Origin: a virus
Length of the DNA stretch: 64,000 nucleotides
Strand: one strand, 5' to 3'
Virus record (IMG/VR): IMGVR_UViG_3300025577_000001
Span: 1 to 64,000 of that record
The first letter of the stretch is position 1. Every line of letters starts with the position of its first letter. Under the pieces are notes generated by a model. The model was not told where the DNA came from and made no database searches. It saw only the letters and a list, made by a program, of their open reading frames with translations. Both the position numbers and the translations under genes were made by a program. Positions 57,337 to 64,000 of the stretch are shown one piece after another.

Positions 57337-59220
57337 TTAGAAACTAGCAGAGAGCTGTGACTGAGAGAACTTTCGCCATTGTTGATTGAGTGCCTGAGTA
57401 ACCTTTTGAGTGATTTCGTCGGCTGACTGTTGCGCGCCGTTGATGTTGATCGTGACGTTCATGCCGCCGCGTGGGGCATTGAGTGCGCTAAGTAGCCCGG
57501 CCTGCTGACTGCGATTAAAGATGGCCTCTGTGTCGTTGGCGACGACGAGGTTAGCGCCAGGCGCGGCTGAACGCTCTCTATCCATTGCGTCGAACAGGCC
57601 CATCTGGTCTAGGCCGCTGGCCTTGTTGGGCGTGGTGCGACGGCCTGTAAAACCGCTGGGGCCATCGCTGCCATTAAATATTGAGAGCATAGCGGCGATG
57701 CGATCTTTTAGTGCTCTGAAGAGGCTAGCGATCTGGTCGGCGACGCTAGCCATTACAGATTGCAAGGTGCCGCCGCGTGATATCCAGAAGTTCTTGATAC
57801 CGATGAATATGCCGGTTACCGTCACGACGACGGCGGCAATAGCACCGATGATGGGCGCGCTAACGCCGACGATAGAAGCGCCGATGACTGCTATTGCTGC
57901 CATGCCTGCAAGCCTTAGTCCCTTGAACCACATCATCGCTAATGCGCCATAGTCAACGTTGGCCATTGCCGTGCCGATTGCATAGATGCCGACCATGCCC
58001 AGCTTGAGGAACGCATTGCCGATGGCAAGGAAGTCAATGTTTCTGATAAAGCTGACTATTCCGTCAATGGCGGCGGCAATGCCAAGTCCTAAGCGATTGC
58101 CAATGACAGTGACGTCCATACTATTGATAGCGCTCGATAGTCGGTCAAATAAGCCGCCTGCAAAAGCGCCGATACTGGATGTTATTTTCCCAAGGTCAAA
58201 ATCAACTGGGTCAATCACACCTCTTACAATTTTGGCGCGAAACGTATTGAGGAATGAATTAAGGCCGACTAACCATCCGGTCACGGCGTCTAAGCCGTCG
58301 ATAATCATTGCCGCCGGATCGGCGGATAGTCCTAATGTCTCAGCCAGCTGGCTTATCTCATAGAAAAGCCCGCCAGGCCCGATCAGCTTTTTGATAGTGC
58401 CCGCCGCCGCGTCCATTACGCTTCGCCCGTCAATCTCACGCATGAACCCGAATAGGCCCGATGTGGGGTCGAACATTGACGACTTGAAGCCGTCAATCAT
58501 GCCGCCGACGCTATTGGAGGAGGCTTGGATCATCTCGTCAGACACCTCTAGCGCCGTCTGAGCCAGGTCTAAGATCTCTTTAGACGTCATGTCTTTGAGT
58601 TCTATACCTTGCGTTTCAAGATGGCCTTTGATGACGCTCAAGGATGCCTTGTTGCGCTCCCAGAAATCGAGACGCGCTAGCTCAGCTATTGACGTTTGCC
58701 CGCCTAACAGTTTGGCGATAGCGCGCCCTGATTCTGAGATCGTGACGCCTGCGGCATCGGCGCGAATACCGGCGCTGATACTCAGCTTATCTAGGCTAGC
58801 TGCCATAGCATCTTGGTCTAAGACGCCATCTAAGCTCATAAAGCTTGGGATTAATTCATCGGTCAATGACTTACCGATGCCGATATAGCCCTCTGTGACG
58901 CCTGGTAGAGACGCCGCCGCGTTGGCCATGCGGATACTAAAGGCGTCAATAAATCCGCCTGCCTCGTCAAAGCTGACTCCGGATAATTTGGCAAAGTCGT
59001 CAGCCGTGCTGATATTGCCTTGAATAATATCGGCGCTTTCGCCAAATGCATTGACTAAACCACCCACTGCGCCCGTGACCGCGCTGAGCGCTGTCGTTAA
59101 GCCCGTGGCCATCAGGTTACCAAGCGCTACGTTATTGCGGATGGATGCGCCGATGTTATTAAACGATCTGATCGCCTCGTCGCCATCGACTTTGATTTTG
59201 GCGGAAATTAAATTTGGCAT
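57337..59220 (-). CDS. Tail tape measure protein
   Basis: This 627 aa protein has the usual tape-measure texture: many Ala/Gly, an N-terminal helix-rich half (ATGLTTALSAVTGAVGGLVN), hydrophobic segments in the centre and C-terminal half (AIAVIGASIVGVSAPIIGAI, VVVTVTGIFIGI), and a helical C-terminus (QQSADEITQKVTQALNQQW). It sets tail length; 627 residues suggests a short to medium tail. A terminator lies directly upstream, so it has its own transcript start or depends on read-through. Confidence 0.85.
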   Translation of the reverse strand: MPNLISAKIKVDGDEAIRSFNNIGASIRNNVALGNLMATGLTTALSAVTGAVGGLVNAFGESADIIQGNISTADDFAKLSGVSFDEAGGFIDAFSIRMANAAASLPGVTEGYIGIGKSLTDELIPSFMSLDGVLDQDAMAASLDKLSISAGIRADAAGVTISESGRAIAKLLGGQTSIAELARLDFWERNKASLSVIKGHLETQGIELKDMTSKEILDLAQTALEVSDEMIQASSNSVGGMIDGFKSSMFDPTSGLFGFMREIDGRSVMDAAAGTIKKLIGPGGLFYEISQLAETLGLSADPAAMIIDGLDAVTGWLVGLNSFLNTFRAKIVRGVIDPVDFDLGKITSSIGAFAGGLFDRLSSAINSMDVTVIGNRLGLGIAAAIDGIVSFIRNIDFLAIGNAFLKLGMVGIYAIGTAMANVDYGALAMMWFKGLRLAGMAAIAVIGASIVGVSAPIIGAIAAVVVTVTGIFIGIKNFWISRGGTLQSVMASVADQIASLFRALKDRIAAMLSIFNGSDGPSGFTGRRTTPNKASGLDQMGLFDAMDRERSAAPGANLVVANDTEAIFNRSQQAGLLSALNAPRGGMNVTININGAQQSADEITQKVTQALNQQWRKFSQSQLSASF

Positions 59221-59252
59221 CTTTTACCGACTTTGAGAGGCGTACAAAAAAA

Positions 59253-59280
59253 CACCCGCTCAGGATATCCTGAGCGGGTG
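59253..59280 (-). terminator. Intrinsic terminator before tape measure gene
   Basis: Perfect palindrome CACCCGCTCAGGAT and complement, followed by T7 on the minus strand. Confidence 0.85.
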
Positions 59281-59303
59281 CGGGTGAGAGAACATTAGAT
59301 AGG

Positions 59304-59738
59304 TTAAGCGCGATATATTTGGCCCTTGTGCCTAGCTTCGCCGTCGCCCTTGATGGCAGGCGGATCATAGTTAAGGCGTGCCTCAATGAATTCCCGCAGG
59401 TATAGCCGATCGCCATCCATGCCGAAACAGAACCAAGCCGCACCGCGTGCGATGGATTCATTACGCGAGACGATGCGCGCGAGATGGTAGCAGCCTGGTT
59501 CGTCCCTATAAGGATTCTCAGCCCATAGATAATAGATAAGGTTTGACGCGTCGCGCTCAGGGCTATATCCAGGCTCGCCTAGTAATTCCATAGCATGATC
59601 GTATGGCAATCCGTCAAGGCACTGACGCTCTGTAAGGCTTATCGCTAGCTCGTATATTTCGTCAGCGTCTTGTTCAAACTTTGACTTTTTCTTTTTCGTT
59701 TGGACGATAAACGGGCGCTTCGCTGTTTTGGTAGCCAT
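59304..59738 (-). CDS. Tail-region hypothetical protein
   Basis: This 144 aa protein has a basic N-terminus (MATKTAKRPFIVQTKKKKSK) and an acidic body (EQDADEIYELAISLTERQ) with aromatic segments (LIYYLWAENPYRDEPGCYH). It lies between the tail chaperones and the terminator. Not recognised. Confidence 0.55.
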   Translation of the reverse strand: MATKTAKRPFIVQTKKKKSKFEQDADEIYELAISLTERQCLDGLPYDHAMELLGEPGYSPERDASNLIYYLWAENPYRDEPGCYHLARIVSRNESIARGAAWFCFGMDGDRLYLREFIEARLNYDPPAIKGDGEARHKGQIYRA

Positions 59739-59775
59739 CTGAGTTTCCTTTTTCGTTTTTTAGATTTTAGCTCAA

Positions 59776-60012
59776 TTATTTTCTAGCCGCGTCTGCTGCC
59801 TTAGCTTTGGCGCGGGCGACATCTTCAAACACTTCTTTATGGAAAAAGAATTCAGAGATAGGTAGATCGAGCATGGCCAGATATCCGGTTGTAAACTGAC
59901 CGCCGCAAATATGGGCGGCTATCTCATAAAGTGAGCGCGCGCGGAATGCGCGATCGGCAACTGAGAAGATGACATCATGCGAGTCCGAGTTTTTTGAGAC
60001 GCTTAGTGACAT
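59776..60012 (-). CDS. Tail assembly chaperone, downstream (frameshift) reading frame
   Basis: This frame of 78 codons overlaps the end of the chaperone gene by 38 nt, has no ribosome site at its ATG 60012, and begins in the overlap. A run of six A (minus strand; 59990-59995) within CTC-AAA-AAA-CTC could allow slippage. Switching needs -2 (or +1), the shift predicted for Mu-type chaperones. The product carries the C-terminal extension (IAAHICGGQFTTGYLAML, then DLPISEFFFHKEVFEDVA) that would bind the tape measure. Confidence 0.6.
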   Translation of the reverse strand: MSLSVSKNSDSHDVIFSVADRAFRARSLYEIAAHICGGQFTTGYLAMLDLPISEFFFHKEVFEDVARAKAKAADAARK

Positions 60013-60436
60013 TTGGAAAGCAGGCGAATGCCGCTCCGACCCTCGCTATGTCCTCATCTTCTAAGTAATCCATGAAGCCGTCAAAATCTGGCTTCGGTGC
60101 GTCCAAGTTCTCAGGATCTTCCCACGTGGCAATCATGGCATGAGTAAGACGATAAGCCCCCATCACGCCGCCCTGGTCGCGATCAGCACTTAGCGCGCTG
60201 ACCATATACACAAAATCTTTAGCCTTCGGTTCCTTGAGCGTGACGAATGCGCCGCGCTCAAGCTGGAAAGATGCAATGCCCGACTGTTCATCAAACTGTA
60301 ATTCGACAATATCGATAGGCTGATCGTCGGGCGCAGCGTCAGCGGCATTAACATCAGATGCCGGGCTATTGCCTTCAGCTTTTTCAGGTGCCGGGCTATT
60401 GCCGAAACCGCTTTTGCTTACCTGTCTTACAGCCAT
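59975..60436 (-). CDS. Tail assembly chaperone (gpG/gp41-like)
   Basis: This 153 aa protein has an N-terminal acidic low-complexity segment and a body with DIVELQFDEQSGIASFQLER, VTLKEPKAKDFVYMVSAL and MIATWEDPENLDAPKPDF, which is typical of tail assembly chaperones located between tube and tape measure genes. The overlap with the next frame suggests a frameshift-produced longer form. Confidence 0.7.
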   Translation of the reverse strand: MAVRQVSKSGFGNSPAPEKAEGNSPASDVNAADAAPDDQPIDIVELQFDEQSGIASFQLERGAFVTLKEPKAKDFVYMVSALSADRDQGGVMGAYRLTHAMIATWEDPENLDAPKPDFDGFMDYLEDEDIARVGAAFACFPNVTKRLKKLGLA

Positions 60437-60475
60437 ATCGATAAATCCTATTTACTTCGTTTTACTTTGTCTATT

Positions 60476-60889
60476 CTATACCTTGGCGTCAACGTTTGTG
60501 CCGGGCGGCAATAGCTTGCGCGCAATAGCTTCGCCTTGTGCGATGGCGTCGGCAGGTAGCTGAGTAAATTCAGTCAGCGCAAACTTACGCTCAGACCAAT
60601 ACTTCATGGCCGCCGCCGTGTGAGCTTTGGCATCTTTTTCGCTAAGCCCTTGGCCGCTCCAAAATGCATAGGCCGCATCGGCGACCATGCCGAGCAACGT
60701 ATCATCTGGGATTACATCAGAAGCAATGCGCACATAGGTATTAATGGCAGGGTAAGACTTTTTGATTTTGCTAAGTGCGGGCAACGTCATCAGGCGGCCA
60801 GCCAGGCTTAGATAGATGTAAGGCGACGCGCCGACTAACGCGGCGACAAGAGATAGAACGATAGGGTTGGATGTGAGAGTGTCAATCAT
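60476..60889 (-). CDS. Membrane-anchored hypothetical protein in tail cluster
   Basis: This 137 aa protein has a hydrophobic N-terminus (NPIVLSLVAALVGASPYIYL, about residues 8-27) and a helical soluble domain with GMVADAAYAFWSGQGLSEKD. The topology resembles LLH-type holins (one TM, helical tail with a YAFW-like segment), but the position between tube and chaperone genes is unusual. Holin role is only a possibility. Confidence 0.45.
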   Translation of the reverse strand: MIDTLTSNPIVLSLVAALVGASPYIYLSLAGRLMTLPALSKIKKSYPAINTYVRIASDVIPDDTLLGMVADAAYAFWSGQGLSEKDAKAHTAAAMKYWSERKFALTEFTQLPADAIAQGEAIARKLLPPGTNVDAKV

Positions 60890-60943
60890 GATGAGATAGT
60901 GAGGATGATAGGACGTCTATTAGAGATAGCGCAGCGTTAAGCC

Positions 60944-61396
60944 TTAGCCCCAGGCTGCTTGCTCGACTGTAAATTCAAGGCTTAGCATTACGACGTTGTT
61001 ACCGTCTGCTGTGTTAATCTCGAATGTTTCAAATGTTTCGATACGGCAGCCAGACAGTCGCCATGCCTTAGTGCCGCGCCGCGTAATGCCGCCGCAGCGT
61101 GTGACCGGGCGCGCTGTGATGTCTGCGGTATCGAGTGAGCAACGCATACGATCAGCCCAGTCGACAACGTCGCCGTCTTTGTCGGGGTCAAAGCTGCGCT
61201 TACACGTAACGTTTTGATATTCAGTTGCGCCGCTGCCTGCTTTGCGTTTGATGTTCGTTAAGCCATCGCTATAAGTCGGGCGCGTCGTCTTTATTTTTAC
61301 GCCGCTAAAATCTGAGAAATAACCAGTCAGGCCGTCAATGGTGATCAGCCCGTCTGCGTTCGTCATGGGGCTGCGATCCTCTAACCGAATTGTCAT
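60944..61396 (-). CDS. Tail tube protein
   Basis: This 150 aa protein starts at ATG 61396 (AGGAGT upstream; MTIRLEDRSPMTNADGLITI). The beta-rich body (SDGLTNIKRKAGSGATEYQN, KRSFDPDKDGDVVDWADRMR, WRLSGCRIETFETFEI) matches a T4 gp19-type tube protein. It follows the sheath gene, with a terminator between, as in contractile tails. Confidence 0.8.
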   Translation of the reverse strand: MTIRLEDRSPMTNADGLITIDGLTGYFSDFSGVKIKTTRPTYSDGLTNIKRKAGSGATEYQNVTCKRSFDPDKDGDVVDWADRMRCSLDTADITARPVTRCGGITRRGTKAWRLSGCRIETFETFEINTADGNNVVMLSLEFTVEQAAWG

Positions 61397-61427
61397 GTGT
61401 CTACTCCTAAAAAATGCCAACAAAAAA

Positions 61428-61453
61428 CCGCTCAGTCGGTAAGGGCTGAGCGG
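61428..61453 (-). terminator. Intrinsic terminator between sheath and tube
   Basis: CCGCTCAG and CTGAGCGG arms, followed by TTTTTTG on the minus strand. Probably partial, setting the tube:sheath ratio. Confidence 0.7.
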
Positions 61454-61506
61454 GAAGCTAGGAAAAAGGAGAGCTGCGCACCCTCCCATCCTATCAAATA
61501 AAAAGC

Positions 61507-63036
61507 CTAAACCGCTGACACATCTACACGTCCAGCATTCGCGGCTGTCTGCACCTGGCCAATGCCAACGCGATAAGTGCCGACTAGCACCCGCTCTGAC
61601 GCCGTCGACGGCACGGCGTACACTTCGACCAATACATTGCCATTCTCTAGATTCTCTGCGCTATTGTTGGCGCGGCTCGCAATGACTTGATAAGCCTCAG
61701 CCGCCGTTGCCCCAAATAAAGCGCCCCCAATCCACATCTGGCGACAAACCGCGTTAGCCGTATCTTCAGCGCGGCTTAGAAATACATCTTGACCGTCAAT
61801 GCTGCTAAATAATGCAAAGTCGTAGGCGCGGCGTAGCGTCCCATTAAGGACGTTCATAATTACACGCGTGACCGTGAATTTATAAAAGGCATCGGCTGAT
61901 CGGGTTCGCATTCCCCAGACGCACACGCCTTTATTCTGCAAGTTGCGAATCAGGTTTATGTTGAGCGGATTCAGCACCTCTTGTTCTTGGTTGCTGAATC
62001 GATAGGTGACATCCTTCACGCCTTTCAAGGCATAGGACGCGCCCGCACCTGGCTGCTGATAGCCTTGCTCAGCGAAACGTCGTGTATGGATTGCCGCGAC
62101 CGCCGCTGATGGCGGTACAACCTGATTGTCAATGTCTAGCAGATATGGCGCATAGTAAGCGCTATGACCCTGCGGCGATACATATTGCTCACCATCAGCC
62201 TTTGCCGTTGCAACGCTACCGATTTCAGGGCCGCAATCTAAAAGCGCTACCCAGTCGAACGAGTCTTGAGAGCATAGCGCCTCCATCGCGATAGCAACGC
62301 TAAGCCGATCGCTCGCTGACAAATATTGAAACGCCTCTGGCGCAATCAAAAAGCCCTGCGGAATATCGTCATCCTTGTCAAAGCTATTCTCGATCGCCGC
62401 AACATAATCGCTAGCCGTTAGCGACGCCGTCTCATCAACGATGGTGATATCGCCAGCCGCAGCCGTCACAGTCAGCGTGTAGCCAGCTTTATCAACGCGC
62501 AGCAATATCTCTCCATCTTCTACCGTCGCCGTCGCCGTCACAAATTCAGCGCCGTCTGACGCGTTGATTGCATTCTGCAATCCCGTCGCAATCTCATCGA
62601 CAGTTTCGCCAGCCTCGGCGCTATAGGTCACGTCGTCCGAATAAGTGATCGGCGTCCCATTGAATTCGATCGCGTTCCCTTCCTCGTCGAACGCCGCGCC
62701 CGTCAGCGTGACAACATAATCGTCAGCCGCAGCCGCATCGATCGCCACCCTAACAGATGGCGAAACATAAGAACGTACAAAGTATAAAAGAGCACTTGGG
62801 TTGTTTCTGAACAGTAGTTTTACTGACGCTTCAGAGAGCGAGCCGCCAAATTGATTCGTAAAATCTGTTGGCCCTTGCGCCAGTGTAGGCGTGTTATACG
62901 GGCCGCTAGTCGCACCGCCAATCATGTAAATCGTCTGATGGGCTGCAATCTCTGTGACGCGATAGCCCGTAGTTTGCTCTACGACCTTGACGCCAGGCCG
63001 ATTGAAATTGGCGAAAGCCGTTGTAATGCTAGGCAT
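61507..63036 (-). CDS. Contractile tail sheath protein
   Basis: This 509 aa protein has the sheath pattern: N-terminal handshake strand (FNRPGVKVVEQTTGYRVTEI), an inserted variable beta domain (about 100-210, acidic with Thr repeats), PQGFLIAPEAFQYLSASDRL, YVSPQGHSAYYAPYLLDIDN, VVPPSAAVAAIHTRRFAEQG and KGVKDVTYRFSNQEQEVLNP. This defines a myovirus. Normal length. Confidence 0.9.
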   Translation of the reverse strand: MPSITTAFANFNRPGVKVVEQTTGYRVTEIAAHQTIYMIGGATSGPYNTPTLAQGPTDFTNQFGGSLSEASVKLLFRNNPSALLYFVRSYVSPSVRVAIDAAAADDYVVTLTGAAFDEEGNAIEFNGTPITYSDDVTYSAEAGETVDEIATGLQNAINASDGAEFVTATATVEDGEILLRVDKAGYTLTVTAAAGDITIVDETASLTASDYVAAIENSFDKDDDIPQGFLIAPEAFQYLSASDRLSVAIAMEALCSQDSFDWVALLDCGPEIGSVATAKADGEQYVSPQGHSAYYAPYLLDIDNQVVPPSAAVAAIHTRRFAEQGYQQPGAGASYALKGVKDVTYRFSNQEQEVLNPLNINLIRNLQNKGVCVWGMRTRSADAFYKFTVTRVIMNVLNGTLRRAYDFALFSSIDGQDVFLSRAEDTANAVCRQMWIGGALFGATAAEAYQVIASRANNSAENLENGNVLVEVYAVPSTASERVLVGTYRVGIGQVQTAANAGRVDVSAV

Positions 63037-63051
63037 TGGTTCGATTACCTC

Positions 63052-63678
63052 TTAAGGGTTAGGGGTGATGGTTGACAGCAGATTGGCGTCTAGCGTGTTG
63101 TCTTCAATAGCCGCCGCGTCAGCGCGATAGGTCGATATACTAATGCGCTCAATCTGCGCCGATGGGTCAGGATCGGCAGCAGGCGCATAGTCTGGATGGA
63201 CGTTGACCGCTGTCACAGCAAACTCCACGACAAATGAAAAGTAAGCCGAAATCAGCCAGTCATCCTGATCAGTCCCATCGCGCGCAATATTGACCGGCAC
63301 CTCTTCCTGTTCCATCGAAACATCACTGATGGCACTACAGCCTGAGAGGTCCATCAAGGCCGCTACGTGCAAGTACTCGACTAATGACTCAATGTCGCGA
63401 TAAGGGAGGCGTTCAAGAGGCGTCTGAGAGGCATAGCGATAGACTAGCGTATAGGGAAGGACTGCCTTACCGCGTGCTGAGTTCGATTCTGTGCGTTCGT
63501 ATTCAAGGTCACGCACTGGGAACCCAATGCAAGTATTCGCGGGTAAGGCGCGTTGGCTCGTCGGATGAGCGCTAAATAATTTCTTTGGTGGGTCGGCATT
63601 GAATTCGTCAATTCTGACTTTGCCGATCAGCCAGGCTTCGATGCTCAGTCTGACAGCTTCTAAATTTTTGTCGCTCAA
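63052..63678 (-). CDS. Tail completion / Gp37-like protein
   Basis: This 208 aa protein precedes the sheath gene by 15 nt. It has MSDKNLEAVRLSIEAWLIGK and TLVYRYASQTPLERLPYRDI plus a beta-rich C-terminal half; this resembles phage Gp37/tail completion proteins located before sheath genes. It probably joins tail and head. Copy 7 of the iteron element lies directly upstream. Confidence 0.6.
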   Translation of the reverse strand: MSDKNLEAVRLSIEAWLIGKVRIDEFNADPPKKLFSAHPTSQRALPANTCIGFPVRDLEYERTESNSARGKAVLPYTLVYRYASQTPLERLPYRDIESLVEYLHVAALMDLSGCSAISDVSMEQEEVPVNIARDGTDQDDWLISAYFSFVVEFAVTAVNVHPDYAPAADPDPSAQIERISISTYRADAAAIEDNTLDANLLSTITPNP

Positions 63679-63752
63679 TTTCTATTGCCTCTATTTTTTG
63701 CCGCCGCGCGCCCTGATAAACGAGTCTCAAAGGCAGGGTTTTATGGACGGCT

Positions 63753-63890
63753 AAAAAGACAACAGATTCGTCTATATATCTATTATAAGGATCTGTTGTC
63801 TTTTTTATTTGTTGTCTTTTTGCCCTCAAACCCATACACGATAAGCCTTGTAGACATCGAAGGCGTAAAATCGCGATCTGTTGTCTTTTA
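63753..63890 (-). repeat. Seven-copy iteron element, copy 7
   Basis: Minus orientation: distal iteron 63876-63890, CGATAAGCCT word in reverse order nearby, proximal iterons and palindrome 63753-63817. It lies 75 nt upstream of the tail completion gene. 63891-64000 holds no gene seen in the window. Confidence 0.9.
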
Positions 63891-64000
63891 AACGATCGGC
63901 GCGCTGAAATTGATCGGACTTATCGTGAATTTTGGTCGCGCGCCTTGCGAATAATTAGACGCCATTCGCAGCAGTCGCGATCGTCAATATGGATGATCGT

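Noticed and set aside
63608-63835. Protein-like frame at 63608-63835 sharing KKTTDPYNR with Rep
   Set aside because: The similarity comes from the iteron element DNA in both places; the frame has no ribosome site and overlaps the tail gene start.
10351-63890. The seven-copy element as a MITE or insertion sequence
   Set aside because: Copies follow transcription direction, sit at operon heads, show no target-site duplications, and no related transposase is in the window.
1-64000. tRNA genes, integrase or attachment site
   Set aside because: Searched by eye on both strands; none could be supported.

Overview
The window is a phage-plasmid (a temperate or episomal myovirus) of a cyanobacterium. 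The cyanobacterial host is suggested by a DUF3854-type CyRepA1-like plasmid replication protein, an NblA (phycobilisome-degradation adaptor), a DUF2227 protein and many copies of the HIP1 word GCGATCGC. The phage part is a contractile-tailed virion: sheath, tube, tape measure, gp25, baseplate J, gpI, gpV and gpD-type hub genes are all present, with portal, capsid and terminase. No integrase was seen. A plasmid module (rep with a candidate antisense RNA, a ParR-ParM-like actin segregation pair, iteron clusters) explains how it could persist.

Layout. 1-10.0 kb (minus): tail fibres, capsid, scaffold, portal, head morphogenesis and terminases. 10.1-14.2 kb (minus): rep with a leader peptide and a candidate counter-transcript. 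14.3-17.4 kb: one plus-strand hypothetical, then an SF2 helicase on minus. 17.5-33.6 kb (plus): ParB-like protein, Dda/RecD-like helicase, a membrane/ATPase module, ParR-ParM, small genes, Dcd, nuclease, SSB-like protein, NblA and a DNA methyltransferase. 33.8-38.7 kb (minus): intein-split ThyX, regulators and DUF2227. 39.3-51.5 kb (mostly minus): membrane/lysis candidates, tail fibres and baseplate, with two small plus genes, a second methyltransferase and a plus-strand ncRNA candidate. 51.6-54.5 kb: a 10-repeat CRISPR array beside a compact TnpB/Cas12-like effector with an intact RuvC triad. 54.9-57.3 kb (minus): endolysin candidate and small membrane or secreted proteins. 57.3-63.7 kb (minus): tape measure, chaperones, tube, sheath and tail completion.

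The most notable system is the CRISPR unit. It has an effector of about 555 aa, an intergenic segment with a TATAAT box and an anti-repeat-like stretch (possible tracrRNA), and nine 34-35 nt spacers, with no cas1/cas2 in the window. Spacer 5 matches 29 of 34 nt of this element's own membrane-protein gene. All five mismatches fall at codon third positions and are synonymous, so the spacer almost certainly came from a relative of this phage-plasmid. Spacer 4 resembles the CRISPR repeat itself. The array therefore looks like a weapon in competition between related elements.

A second system is a seven-copy, about 120-140 nt intergenic element. Its iterons (AAAGACAACAGATC) surround a TATAAT-containing inverted repeat. 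Copies occur every 6.5-11.4 kb and always point the same way as local transcription. A TTTACA-N17/18 promoter family preceded by an AAAAC(C) tract heads many operons, including the effector's. An octamer, GCAATAGC/GCTATTGC, occurs about fifty times by eye against roughly two expected, and also appears in two spacers.
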